37,756 nucleotides of DNA from Pseudomonadota bacterium (GTDB lineage Bacteria > Myxococcota > Myxococcia > Myxococcales > Myxococcaceae), in NCBI GenBank assembly GCA_023426545.1, contig JAFAAN010000068.1:1-37756 (forward strand), written 5' to 3'. Positions 1 to 10,115 of this stretch are shown here, in pieces; positions within the stretch are counted from its first letter, which is position 1, and every line of letters begins with the position of its first letter. The notes under the pieces were generated by a model that searched no databases, had not been told where the DNA came from, and was given only the letters and a program-made list of their open reading frames with translations. Position numbers and translations under genes: made by a program.

Positions 1-1
1 G

Positions 2-3000
2 CGGCGCGCGGGCCGCCCCGACCGCGCGCTGGCGGCGTCGCTGGAGCTGGCGGCGCGCGCGCCCCGGCACCCGCTGGCGGCCTTCGCGGCGCGGCACGTG
101 CTGGACTCCGTGGGCACGTCGCGGGCGCTGGACGACGACATCCTCCAGGGCGTGGAGCGGGCCCTGGCCGCCGGCGCGACGGGCGAGGCCGCCTACCTGC
201 TGCGCGGCGCGCGCATGTCCGTGGCGGTGGTGCGCGGCGACGCGCAGGCGCGCGACGCGGCCATGCGCGAGCTGGGCGGCGTCAACGAGGTGGCGCTGGT
301 GGGGCCCTTCTCGCCCTTCCACCTGCTGGCCTGGGACGAGACGACGCCGGTGAGCCAGGACGGCTCGCTGGCGGGCCCCTTCACCGGCGCCTTCGGCCCG
401 CTGCCGGTGCGCACGGTGCACGCGCCCGACGGGCGCATGGACCTGATAGGTGAGCCCAGCCCGGGCGACCACTACGTGCAGGCCTTCGACGCGGAGGTGA
501 CGGAGCCGGGGCTCTACGTGGCGCGCACGGTGAGCGGCACCTCGCACCAGGTGCTGCTGGACGGCGCGCCGCTGATGGAGCGCCGCGCCTGGGAGCGCGC
601 CACCTCCACCGTCACCGCGCGCGCCGTGCGGCTCGGCGCGGGCAAGCACCGCTTCGTGGTCCGCCAGCTCAAGGGCGGCACCTCGGGCCTGCTCACCTTC
701 GCCCTGCTGCGCGTGGACGGGCGCGCCTCGGGGGTGCGCTACGGCGCGGCCTCGGGCGCGGCGCCCCGCGCCTGGGGCGGCAAGGCCGACGTCTCCGACG
801 AGACGCCCGGCGTGTTCCCCACCGCGGAGAGCCTAAAGACGGCCCTGCACGAGGAGGCCGGCGAGCTGCTGGCCGTCGTGCTGGCGGTGCGAGATGGCCT
901 GCAACGGGACGCGGACGGGGCGCGGCGGCTGATGGCGTCGGTGGACGCCAACACGCCGGCCCTGCTGTGGCTGCGGGCCGAGGTGGCGTCCGCGGACCGC
1001 TCGGTGCCCTCCAAGGTGGCCCGCGGCCGGGCCACGCGCGATTTGGAGGCCGTGCTGGCGAAGGACCCGGGCAACGTGGCGGCGCTGCTGCTGCGCGCGG
1101 AGCTGTTCCTGGACGAGGGCCAGCCCGCCCCCGCCATGGAGCTGCTGAAGACGGCGTCCGAGGTGGTCCAGCCGGCCGGCCACCCGGTGTTCATGCTGCG
1201 CGCCCGCGCGGCGCTGGCGCTGGAAGTGGAGGCGCTGGCGGAGGAGTCGCTCTCGGCGGCGCTGGAGGCGCAGCCCGGCCTGTGTGAGGCGCTGTCGCTC
1301 CAGTACAACCTGGCGCGCCGGCGTGACGCAGCCGAGCGCGGCGACAGGCTGGTGGCGGCCCTGCAGGGGTGCCCGGGGACCGCGGTGCGCCAGGCCGACC
1401 ACGCGCGCTCGCGCGGCGACATGGAGACGGCGACGCGGCTGTCCACGGAGCTGCTGGCGCGCGACCCGAGCAGCATCAGCCTGGGCAACACCCTGGCCAA
1501 CCTCTACGTGTCGCAGCGCCGCTTCGACGACGCGACGGCGGTGCTCCAGAAGCTGGCCACCGTGTGGCCCCGCAACGCGGAGCTGGTGAAGCGGATGGCG
1601 GACGTGCGCGAGTACGCGGGCCAGCCGGCCGAGGCGCTCGCGCTGCGCGAGCGGGCGCTGGCCCTGGCCGGCGACGACCTGTCCCTGCGCCGGGCGGTGG
1701 AGCGCGCGAAGACGGGCCGCGAGCTGCTCCAGGAGCACGCCGTGGACGGGCGCGAGGCCATCCGCGCCTACGAGGCGGAGCCCGTCAGCGGCGGCAGCGC
1801 GGCGGCCTTCGTGCTGGATGCGGCGGCGGTGCGCGTGTACCCCGACGGCAGCATCGTCAACCGCATCCACACGGTGCAGAAGGCGCTGGAGCAGTCGGGC
1901 GTGCAGGAAATCGCCGAGGTGAACGTGCCCCGCGGCGCGCAGGTGCTGGCGCTGCGCACGCTGAAGGCGGACGGCCGGGTGCTGGAGCCGGAGAACATCG
2001 AGGGCAAGGACACGGTGAGCCTGCCGGGCGTGGCCGTGGGCGACTACGTGGAGGTGGAGTACCTGCTGGCCGAGCCCCCGCGCGGCCCCGCGCAGCCGGG
2101 CTTCACCGCGTCCGCCTTCTACTTCCAGATCGCCAACCAGCCGAACGCCTGGGTGACGTACACGGTGGTGGCCCCCAAGGGCATGGGCATGACGGTAGAC
2201 GCCCACGGCATGAAGGCGCCGGAGCCGAAGGTGAGCGGCGACCTGGAGGTGTTCCACTTCGAGACGCGCCGGGTGCCGCCCTTCATCCCCGAGCCGGACG
2301 CGCCGCCCTCCGCCAACGAGTACCTGCCCTTCGTCATCGTGGGCGCGGGCGCCACGGGCAACGAGGGCCTGGTGAAGCTCTACGGCGACGCCTTCCAGGA
2401 GCGCTGGCAGCGCACCGCGGAGGTGGACGCCTTCGCGCGCACGGCGGCCGAGGGCAAGACGGGCCTGGACGCGGTGAAGGCGCTGCACGCGGCGGTGATG
2501 AGCCGCTTCTCCGGGCGCGACGCGAGCCTGAGCCAGACGGCGTCCTCCACGGTGGCGCAGGACCGGGGCAGCCGGCTGACGGTGATGAAGGCCGGCCTGG
2601 AGGCGCTGGGCATCCCCGCGCGCGTGGCGGCGGTGCGCACCTTCAACGCCGACCCGGCGCCCTACACCTTCCCCCAGGACTCGCTGCTGCCCTACGCGGC
2701 GCTGCGCGTGGAGGTGCCTGGCGGCGAGCCCGTGTGGGTGGACACCTCCGTGCGTTACGGCCCCTTCGGCGAGCTGCCGGAGCTGGCCATGGGCGGCCTG
2801 GAGGCGTGGCTGCTGCCGGAGCCGGGCCGTCCGCTCCAGCGGGTGCGGACGCCGCCCATGCCGGAGAGCCCCGGCAAGGAAGTGAAGCTGACGCTGGCGC
2901 TCGCCGAGGACGGCACGCTCAGCGGCCAGGGCGAGGAGACGTACTCCGGCTTCGAGGCGGCGCAGATTGCCGAGGCCTTCAACCAGCTCTCCGCGGAGAG

Positions 3001-3520
3001 CCGCAACCAGGCCCTGCAAGGCGCGGTGGCGCGGTACTTCGGCGGCGCCTCGCTGTCGAGCGTGAAGCTGGAGAACCAGGAGCGGGTGGGCGCGCCCTTC
3101 GTGCTGCGCTACGAGTTCACCGTGCCGCGCTTCGGCCGCATGGAGGGCGGCCAGCGCATGGCGCTGGGGCCCCTCACCTTCCCCGCGCAGCTGGGCCGGC
3201 GCTTCGTGCAGCTCAGCTCGCGCCACACGCCGCTCTACATCGACACCACCGAGGCCAGCCGCACGCAGGTGACGCTGTCGCTGCCCAAGGGCTGGAAGCT
3301 CGAGGACCCGCAGGCGTCGGTGAAGGCAGAGAACCCGTTCGGCCGCTTCTCCCGCTCGGAGAAGCAGGACGGCGACACGCTCGGTGTCACCGAGTCGCTG
3401 CGCCTGCCGCGCAACCGCATCGCACCCAACCAGTACGAGGTCTTCGCCGGCTTCACGGGCGACGTGGACCTCATCCAGACGCGGGAGCTGGTCCTGGTGA
3501 AGCCCTCTGCGGGGAGATGA
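2..3520 (+). CDS. TPR / DUF3857 / transglutaminase-fold protein (5' partial)
   Basis: The frame is open from the first complete codon, so the gene starts upstream of the window; the GTG at 98 is only an internal candidate. Counting from that GTG, about residues 50-200 look like a beta-rich, PA14-like region (inference). Residues about 300-540 are Ala/Leu-rich helical TPR-type repeats. A DUF3857 region begins near 569 (AFVLDAAAVRVYPDGS), and a transglutaminase-like fold follows at about 760-905. In that fold the usual Cys-containing motif reads DRGSRLTVMKAGLEALGIPAR (from D822), with no cysteine, and the usual His is absent before VWVDTSVRYGPFG. The enzyme site therefore looks lost. DUF3857 proteins with this layout are usually envelope-associated and poorly characterised. 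No signal peptide can be judged because the N-terminus is missing. Confidence 0.85.
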   Translation, partial: RRAGRPDRALAASLELAARAPRHPLAAFAARHVLDSVGTSRALDDDILQGVERALAAGATGEAAYLLRGARMSVAVVRGDAQARDAAMRELGGVNEVALVGPFSPFHLLAWDETTPVSQDGSLAGPFTGAFGPLPVRTVHAPDGRMDLIGEPSPGDHYVQAFDAEVTEPGLYVARTVSGTSHQVLLDGAPLMERRAWERATSTVTARAVRLGAGKHRFVVRQLKGGTSGLLTFALLRVDGRASGVRYGAASGAAPRAWGGKADVSDETPGVFPTAESLKTALHEEAGELLAVVLAVRDGLQRDADGARRLMASVDANTPALLWLRAEVASADRSVPSKVARGRATRDLEAVLAKDPGNVAALLLRAELFLDEGQPAPAMELLKTASEVVQPAGHPVFMLRARAALALEVEALAEESLSAALEAQPGLCEALSLQYNLARRRDAAERGDRLVAALQGCPGTAVRQADHARSRGDMETATRLSTELLARDPSSISLGNTLANLYVSQRRFDDATAVLQKLATVWPRNAELVKRMADVREYAGQPAEALALRERALALAGDDLSLRRAVERAKTGRELLQEHAVDGREAIRAYEAEPVSGGSAAAFVLDAAAVRVYPDGSIVNRIHTVQKALEQSGVQEIAEVNVPRGAQVLALRTLKADGRVLEPENIEGKDTVSLPGVAVGDYVEVEYLLAEPPRGPAQPGFTASAFYFQIANQPNAWVTYTVVAPKGMGMTVDAHGMKAPEPKVSGDLEVFHFETRRVPPFIPEPDAPPSANEYLPFVIVGAGATGNEGLVKLYGDAFQERWQRTAEVDAFARTAAEGKTGLDAVKALHAAVMSRFSGRDASLSQTASSTVAQDRGSRLTVMKAGLEALGIPARVAAVRTFNADPAPYTFPQDSLLPYAALRVEVPGGEPVWVDTSVRYGPFGELPELAMGGLEAWLLPEPGRPLQRVRTPPMPESPGKEVKLTLALAEDGTLSGQGEETYSGFEAAQIAEAFNQLSAESRNQALQGAVARYFGGASLSSVKLENQERVGAPFVLRYEFTVPRFGRMEGGQRMALGPLTFPAQLGRRFVQLSSRHTPLYIDTTEASRTQVTLSLPKGWKLEDPQASVKAENPFGRFSRSEKQDGDTLGVTESLRLPRNRIAPNQYEVFAGFTGDVDLIQTRELVLVKPSAGR

Positions 3521-3527
3521 ATAAAGC

Positions 3528-3560
3528 GGGCCGGGGCCGCGTCTTCTCGCGCACCGGCCC
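3528..3560 (+). terminator. Candidate hairpin terminator after the DUF3857 gene
   Basis: Eight bases after the stop codon, GGGCCGG (3528-3534) pairs perfectly with CCGGCCC (3554-3560). Two further pairs can form inside after one mismatch. There is no U-tract after it, so this is a candidate only. It lies between two same-strand genes. Confidence 0.35.
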
Positions 3561-3623
3561 TCACGCAGCGGGGTTCCAGGGGCCGGGGACCCTTCCTGTC
3601 TGGTAACCCACGGAGATGACGCG

Positions 3624-4523
3624 ATGACTCCTCGATGGTGGGCTTGTCTGGTGGCCGTGCTGGCGGCGCCCATGGTTCACGCGCAGACCGCACCGGTCCC
3701 CGCGTCGAACCCCGGGTATTCCGAGTACGCATACGACGACACGGAGTTCGAGGACGAGGACTCCGCGCCCATGGCGCCCTCCGCGCCCCCCATGCTCCCC
3801 GCGGAGACGCCCCCGGCCCGCCCCTTCACCGGCGCCGTGTGGGCCTCCGGCCACTGGTACTGGGACGGGGACGAGTGGCGCTTCAACGCGGGCGCCTGGC
3901 TGGCTCCCATGGACGGCTACCAGTTCATCAACGGCTACTGGGAGCCGGACGGCCGCATGTGGCGGTGGGTGTCCGGGGGCTGGGCCCGGCATGGCTCGAC
4001 GGTGGTGGAGATTCCCATCGCCGTGACGAGCGCGGAGCTGTCCACGCAGCAGGCGCCGCCGCCGCTGCGCGTCGAGCACGCGCCGCCGCCGCCGGCCCCC
4101 AACCAGGTCTGGACGCCCGGCTACTGGTACTGGGCCGGCGCCAACTACGTGTGGGTGGACGGCACCTGGGCCGCGCCGCCCCGCCCGGGGCTCACCTACG
4201 TGTCCTCCCGCTGGGTGCGCCGCGGACCGTCCTGGTACTTCTCCGCGGGCGGCTGGGCCAGCCCAGGCTCGGTCCGCGTGGTCGTCCCCGTCTACCGCCA
4301 CGCGAGCATCTCCGTGGCGCGGCGGCACCCGCACTACTTCGCGCACAGCTGGCGCCGCTACCCGGCGGTGCGCCACCACGTGTACCGCCACCGAAGCCCC
4401 GGCCCGGTGCGCAACCACTACCGGCCGGCGCCTTCCCACGGGAACCGGTGGGGCAACGGCCCGCACCGCGCGTCCCCTGGTGGGAATCACCGCCACGACG
4501 GTGGGCGCCGCGGCCGGGACTGA
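3624..4523 (+). CDS. Exported WXXGXW (YXWGXW) repeat protein
   Basis: A 299-residue protein with a clear signal peptide (MTPRWWACLVAVLAAPMVHA, predicted cleavage after A20), so probably periplasmic or surface-located. After an acidic, Pro-rich stretch (residues 25-67) come two blocks rich in Trp-Gly-Tyr-Trp motifs: WASGHWYWDGDEWRF..NGYWEPDG (73-110) and VWTPGYWYWAGANYVWVDGTW (162-182). These match the WXXGXW/YXWGXW repeat family, whose biochemical function is unknown. The C-terminal tail (about 225-299) is very rich in His and Arg and may bind metal, nucleic acid or polyanions (inference). ATG 3624 is preceded by GGAG at about 10 bases. It ends 12 bases from the convergent asparaginase gene. 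Confidence 0.8.
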   Translation: MTPRWWACLVAVLAAPMVHAQTAPVPASNPGYSEYAYDDTEFEDEDSAPMAPSAPPMLPAETPPARPFTGAVWASGHWYWDGDEWRFNAGAWLAPMDGYQFINGYWEPDGRMWRWVSGGWARHGSTVVEIPIAVTSAELSTQQAPPPLRVEHAPPPPAPNQVWTPGYWYWAGANYVWVDGTWAAPPRPGLTYVSSRWVRRGPSWYFSAGGWASPGSVRVVVPVYRHASISVARRHPHYFAHSWRRYPAVRHHVYRHRSPGPVRNHYRPAPSHGNRWGNGPHRASPGGNHRHDGGRRGRD

Positions 4524-4535
4524 CGCCCCTCCCCG

Positions 4536-5669
4536 CTACTTCGCGCCAGCGTCGGAGGGCGCGTCCGGGAAGATGGCCACGAAGGGCGTCCCGTCCTCGC
4601 CCACGTAGCCGCGGTACATCCCGCTGGAGTTGAAGGGCATCGCCACGTTCCCCTCGCGGTCCATGGCGATGACGCCGCCCTCGCCGCCGGCCTCGAGCAG
4701 GACGCCGTTGACGACGGCGTCCGCGGCCTCGCGCAGCGGCAGCGCCTGGTATTCGACGCGGGCGCAGATGTCGCGCGCCACGGTGTAGCGGATGAAGTAC
4801 TCGCCGTGGCCGGTGGCGGACACGGCGCAGAGCGGGTCCGCATAGGTGCCGGCGCCGATGATGGGCGAGTCCCCCACCCGGCCGAAGCGCTTGTTCGTCA
4901 TGCCCCCCGTGGACGTGGCCGCGGCGAGCGCGCCGGACGCGTCCAGCGCCACCGCACCCACGGTGCCGAACTTGTGGTCCCCGCTCACCGGGTCATACCC
5001 CGGCAGGAGCGCGGAGGAGGGCTGCCCTGGGGCCGCCTGCTGCTGCTCGCGCTCCTTCTCCAGCGCGCGCTGAAGCCCCTGCCAGCGCTCCTCCGTGAAG
5101 AAGTACGTCGCGTCCACCAGCGCCACGCCCTGCGCCCGCGCGAAGGCCTCGGCGCCCTCGCCCACCATCATCACGTGCGGCGACTGCTCCATGACGAGCC
5201 GCGCCAGCTCGATGGGGTTCTTCACGTGCCGCAGGCCCGCCACGGCCCCCGCCCGGCGCGTCCTGCCGTCCATGATGGCGGCATCCAGCTCGTTGACGCC
5301 GTCATGGGTGAACACCGCGCCCTTGCCCGCGTTGAAGTACGGCGAGTCCTCCAGCACGCGGACTGCCACGGACACCGCGTCCAGGACCGAGCCGCCCTGC
5401 GCCAGCACCGCGTGCCCCGCCTGGAGTGACTGCGTCAGCGCCGCGCGGACCTCGGCCTCGCGCGCCGGCGACAGATTCTCACGGGAGATGACGCCCGCGC
5501 CGCCGTGGATGACGAGCCCCCACTTCGGCTTGCGCGCGGGAGCGCCCTCCGTGGAGGGCCGCGCAGTGCCGGTGTGCGCGGCGCCCGTGCTGGTGCAGCT
5601 CAAGGGTGCAAGGAGCATCACGGTACCCACCACGAGAGCACGACGAAGGGAAGCAGGCGACGCGAACAT
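4536..5669 (-). CDS. iaaA: Isoaspartyl peptidase / L-asparaginase, lipoprotein form
   Basis: A member of the plant-type asparaginase (Ntn-hydrolase) family, which hydrolyses L-asparagine and beta-aspartyl dipeptides after self-cleavage into alpha and beta chains. Visible signatures are WGLVIHGGAG (50-59), the NAGKGAVFT segment (113-121), and the autocleavage/nucleophile site DHKFG-T236-VGAVALD. It is followed by STGGMTNKRFGRVGDSP, which lines the active site. The length of 377 is a little above the usual 310-330 because of an N-terminal signal with lipobox LAPLSC (Cys25) and a disordered linker to residue 45. That predicts a membrane-anchored, extracytoplasmic enzyme, whereas the E. coli homologue is cytoplasmic. 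ATG 5669 has GGAGGA about 7 bases upstream. It is divergent from the DJ-1/PfpI gene. Confidence 0.9.
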   Translation of the reverse strand: MFASPASLRRALVVGTVMLLAPLSCTSTGAAHTGTARPSTEGAPARKPKWGLVIHGGAGVISRENLSPAREAEVRAALTQSLQAGHAVLAQGGSVLDAVSVAVRVLEDSPYFNAGKGAVFTHDGVNELDAAIMDGRTRRAGAVAGLRHVKNPIELARLVMEQSPHVMMVGEGAEAFARAQGVALVDATYFFTEERWQGLQRALEKEREQQQAAPGQPSSALLPGYDPVSGDHKFGTVGAVALDASGALAAATSTGGMTNKRFGRVGDSPIIGAGTYADPLCAVSATGHGEYFIRYTVARDICARVEYQALPLREAADAVVNGVLLEAGGEGGVIAMDREGNVAMPFNSSGMYRGYVGEDGTPFVAIFPDAPSDAGAK

Positions 5670-5727
5670 TCGAGGGTCCTCCGAGCTGCCCCGTCGCTAG
5701 CACGCCCTCCTGGGCGGCACAACGCGG

Positions 5728-5786
5728 CGCCCCCGGGGCGTGTCCTCACCGAGGAGGCGGCCCAGGGCCCCTCTGCCTGCCTCCTC
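5728..5786. promoter_or_regulatory. Two inverted repeats in the iaaA/pfpI divergent region
   Basis: The 192-base gap between two divergent starts holds CGCCCC-C-GGGGCG (5728-5740). It also holds a longer-spaced pair, GAGGAGGC (5751-5758) with GCCTCCTC (5779-5786). Either could be an operator or an RNA hairpin. I recognise no regulator motif. Confidence 0.3.
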
Positions 5787-5861
5787 CGGAATGCCCGTGC
5801 ATGGCGGGAATGCACAGTGTCGAGACGACCGATTGTGCAGACACACAGCGAGGTGAGCGCG

Positions 5862-6533
5862 ATGAAGAAGCTGAAGGGACTGCGGGTGGCCGTGCTCGCG
5901 GCGGATGGCTTCGAGCAGGTGGAGCTGACCGCGCCGGTGAAGAAGCTGGAGCGCCAGGGCGCCGAGGTGACGATTGTGTCGCCCCACAAGGGCCGCATCC
6001 GGGGGATGAACCTCCTCCTCCCCGGCAAGAAGGTGGCCGTGGATGCGTCCCTGCGCGAGGTGAAGGCGGCGGACTTCGACGCGGTCCTCCTGCCGGGAGG
6101 CTTCGTGAACCCGGACATCCTGCGGCAGAGCGCGCTCGCGCTCGACTTCGTGCGCGACGCCGACGCGCTGGACATGCCCATCGCGGTCATCTGCCATGGG
6201 CCGTGGGTGCTGATCTCCGCGGGCCTCGTGGAGGGGCGCGCGCTGGCCTCGTGGCCGGGCATCCGCGACGACGTGCGGAACGCGGGCGGCCGGTGGGTGG
6301 ACGAGCCGATGATGCGCGACGGCAACTGGGTGTCCAGCCCGGGCCCGCGTCAGATGCTCGCGTTCCTCAAGGGCATGGTGGAGCTCTTCGCGGAGAAGAT
6401 GCCGGAGGTGAAGGCCCGCGCGCCGCTCGCGCCCCAGCGGCACGCGGCGCCCGCGCGCTGGCCGAGGCTGCTCGCGGGCACGCTGGCCACCGCGGCGCTC
6501 GGCGCGGGCGTGCGGCGGCTGGCCCTGCGCTGA
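5862..6533 (+). CDS. DJ-1/PfpI family protein with hydrophobic C-terminal tail
   Basis: A 223-residue protein of the class I glutamine amidotransferase-like superfamily. The core covers residues 6-175: VAVLAADGFEQVELTAP with Glu18, the LLPGG turn (76-80), and the nucleophile elbow AVICHGPW with Cys111-His112. This matches PfpI/YhbO-type proteins, described as deglycases, chaperones or proteases involved in stress; the exact activity cannot be told from sequence. Unusually, about 45 residues follow the core. They include a Pro/Ala/Arg linker and a hydrophobic segment (about 203-219) ending in RRLALR, which resembles a tail anchor. ATG 5862 was chosen because AGGTGA lies just upstream and the family N-terminus starts there; the frame is open further upstream but without family similarity. 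Confidence 0.88.
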   Translation: MKKLKGLRVAVLAADGFEQVELTAPVKKLERQGAEVTIVSPHKGRIRGMNLLLPGKKVAVDASLREVKAADFDAVLLPGGFVNPDILRQSALALDFVRDADALDMPIAVICHGPWVLISAGLVEGRALASWPGIRDDVRNAGGRWVDEPMMRDGNWVSSPGPRQMLAFLKGMVELFAEKMPEVKARAPLAPQRHAAPARWPRLLAGTLATAALGAGVRRLALR

Positions 6534-6549
6534 CGCCGCCCAGGGCGCC

Positions 6550-7092
6550 CTACATCCAGCCGAGCTGGAGCCGCGCCACGTCCGACATGCGCTCCTGCCC
6601 CCAGGGCGGGTCCCAGACGAGCTCGACGTGCGTCTCCGCCACGCCGGGCACCGAGCCCACCTTGGTGCGCACGTCCTCCACGAGCACCGGCCCCATGCCG
6701 CAGCCGGGCGCGGTGAGCGTCATCTGGATGTCCACGCGCTGACCGCCTTCTGCCAGCGGCTCCACCTTGCACCCGTACACCAGGCCCAGCTCCACGATGT
6801 TCACCGGAATCTCCGGGTCGTACACCGTGCGGAGCTGCTCCCAGACCTGCTCCTCGTTGAACTCGCTGGCGTCGCCGGCCACCTTCTCCCTGGGCGCGTA
6901 CTCCTCGCCCAGCGCGCCGCCGTCCTTCTCGTCGATACGGAAGAGCTGGCCGTAGGGGTCCTGCACCGTGATGTTTCCGCCGAGCGTCTGCGTCACCCGC
7001 AGCTCGGAGCCCGCGGGCAGCACCACCCGGTCTCCGCTGGGGATGATTGTCGCGGGCACGTCGCGCTCCAGCACTGCCATCAGTCCTCGCAT
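6550..7092 (-). CDS. sufT: SufT, MIP18/DUF59 iron-sulfur maturation factor
   Basis: A 180-residue protein with an N-terminal region typical of SufT (LERDVPATIIPSGDRVVLPAG) and a C-terminal MIP18/DUF59 domain (about 80-175). The domain contains YDPEIPVNIVELGLVYG and the conserved TLTAPGCGMG motif with its cysteine. SufT helps mature iron-sulfur proteins, chiefly where demand is high; it is not a core scaffold. It is the last gene of the SUF operon, 10 bases after sufU, with GGAGG 5-7 bases before ATG 7092. A second in-frame ATG four codons later is also possible. It converges on the DJ-1/PfpI gene with a 16-base gap. Confidence 0.93.
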   Translation of the reverse strand: MRGLMAVLERDVPATIIPSGDRVVLPAGSELRVTQTLGGNITVQDPYGQLFRIDEKDGGALGEEYAPREKVAGDASEFNEEQVWEQLRTVYDPEIPVNIVELGLVYGCKVEPLAEGGQRVDIQMTLTAPGCGMGPVLVEDVRTKVGSVPGVAETHVELVWDPPWGQERMSDVARLQLGWM

Positions 7093-7102
7093 GGGCCCTC
7101 CC

Positions 7103-7554
7103 CTACTCCGTGGACACGGCCTCGCCGCGTCCCTCCAAGGCCGCGCGCAGCGTGTGCCACGCCAGGCTGGCGCACTTCACTCGCGCGGGGAACTCGCTCA
7201 CGCCGGACAGCACCGCCAGCTTGCCCAGCGCATCCATGTCCACCGACTCCGGGCCTTCCGTCACCAGCTTGTGGACCAGCTCGAAGAGGGACTCGGCCTC
7301 CGCGCGCGTCCGGTCCTTCACCGCCCCCGTCATCAGCGACGCGGACGCCTTGGAGATGGCGCAGCCCTGTCCCTGGAAGCCCACGTCGCGGATGACGCCG
7401 TCCTCCACCTTCAGCGTCACCACCAGCTGGTCGCCGCACAGCGGGTTGTGCCCCGCGGCCTCCGCGTTGGCGCCCTCCACCACGCGGTAGTTCCGGGGCC
7501 GCTTGGAGTGCTCCAGCACGACCTCCTGGTAGAGGTCCTTCAAGTCGTCCGAGC

Positions 7555-7558
<4 letters not shown>
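7103..7558 (-). CDS. sufU: SufU, sulfur-accepting IscU-like protein
   Basis: A 151-residue U-type protein. Metal/sulfur ligands are visible as Cys41 in NPLCGDQL (with Asp43), Cys66 in GQGCAISKASASLM and Cys129 in RVKCASLAW. The insertion between the second and third cysteine (about 60 residues, longer than in IscU) marks it as SufU, which takes persulfide sulfur from SufS and passes it to SufBCD. The start is GTG 7558, which overlaps the sufS stop as GTGA. GGAGGT lies 6 bases upstream, so translation is probably coupled to sufS. Confidence 0.93.
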
Positions 7559-8774
<1,216 letters not shown>

Positions 8775-8778
<4 letters not shown>

Positions 8779-10115
8779 GCCGTCACCTCCCGCTGTGCCG
8801 CGCCCGGCAGCTTGTGCGCGAGCAGCGACTCGATGCTCGCGCGCACGGGCCCGGCGGGCACCGCCTCCACCACCTCGCGGGCGAAGGCGTAGGTGAGCAG
8901 CCGCTCCGCCTCCGCCTGGGGCACGCCGCGCGAGCGCAGGTAGAACAGCGCCTGCGCGTCCAGCCGCCCCACCGCCGCGCCGTGCGCGCACTTCACGTCG
9001 TCCGCGAAAATCTCCAGCTGCGGCCGCGCGTCCGCCTGCGCCGACTCCGACAGCAGGAGGTTGCGGTTCTGCTGCCGCGAGTCCGTGTGCTGCGCGTCCG
9101 GCCGCACGCGGATGAGCCCGTGGAAGGTGCCGCGCGACTGTCCGTCCAGCACGCCCTTGTACAGCTCGCGGCTGGTGCACCGGGGCACCGCGTGGTCCAG
9201 CGCCGTGCGGTTGTCCAGGTGCTGCGCGCCCTGCCCCACGTACAGGCCATTCAACGTCGCGTCGCCACCCTCGCCCGCGAAGGCCGCGTGGACCTCGTTG
9301 CGCGCCATGGCGCCACCGAAGGCGAACGCATGCGAGGCGAAGCGGCTGTCACGGCCCTGCCGCGCATGCAGGGCGCCGACGTGCAGCGCCGCCGCGCCCT
9401 CCACCTGGAGCTTGTAGTGGTGGAGGCTGGCGTTGTCGCCCAGCGTCACCTCCGTCACCGCGTTGGTGAACGTCGCCCCCGCGCCCGCGGGGTCCGCGCT
9501 GGCGTAGGTCTCCACCAGCGTCGCCTCGCTGCTCTCCCCCGCCACCACGAGGATGCGCGGGCTGGACAGCACCGGCGCGTCGCCGCGCGTGAGGAACAGC
9601 AGCTGCACGGGCACCTCGCTCAGCGCGCCTGGCGCCAGCTGGAGCAGCGCGCCTTCGTCCAGCAGCGCCGCGTTGAGCGCGGTGAAGGCGTGCTCACCCG
9701 CCACCGCCCGCTGTCCCAGTAGAGACTCCAGCAGCTCGCCGTCCTCGCGCACCGCGTCCCGCAGCGGCTTCAGCGTCAGCCCGCGCGGCAGGCCCGCCAC
9801 GGACGACAGCTCCGGCGCCAGCCGCCCGTCCACGAACACCAGCCGCGGCCCCGGCAGGGCCAGCCGCTCCACCACCGCGGACAGGTGCGCGGCCTCACGC
9901 GCGTCGCGCGCCACGGGGCGGAACGCGCCTTCCACGATGGGCGCCAGCCGCGAGTACTTCCACGCCTCGTCGCGCGTCGTGGGCAGGCCCTGGCGCTCGA
10001 AGTGGGCCAGGGCGTCTGCGCGCAGGCGCTGGAGCCACCGCGGCGCGGACGCCTGCTCGGGCGCCGCCTGGAAGCGCGTGGCCACGTCCAGGTAGTGCGC
10101 CAGACCGGCCGTCAT
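8775..10115 (-). CDS. sufD: SufD, subunit of the SufBCD scaffold
   Basis: A 446-residue SufD. The C-terminal SUFBD domain carries the recognisable stretch DHAVPRCTSRELYKGVLDG, followed by the GTFHGLIRV and HTDSRQQNRNLLLSE segments. The KCAHGA motif holds the histidine that corresponds to the cluster-building His of E. coli SufD. It pairs with SufB and binds SufC to form the SufBC2D complex in the cytoplasm. The N-terminal part (about 1-150) is variable, as usual. ATG 10115 overlaps the sufC stop as ATGA, and GGAGGT lies 6 bases before it. Confidence 0.95.

Noticed and set aside
1369..3606. Second plus-strand frame inside the DUF3857 gene (745 codons)
   Set aside because: It is an Ala/Gly/Arg-rich frame-shifted shadow and continues past the real stop without any domain.
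833..3673. Long open frame on the minus strand opposite the DUF3857 gene (about 946 codons)
   Set aside because: It is an antisense shadow caused by GC-rich third positions. The product is an Arg/His/Leu-rich, low-complexity sequence with no family features, and the plus strand codes for a recognisable protein.
6522..6546. GCCCTG/CAGGGC inverted repeat across the DJ-1 gene end as a terminator
   Set aside because: The stem is only 6 pairs with a 13-base loop and no U-tract; it overlaps the coding end and is expected by chance at this GC content.
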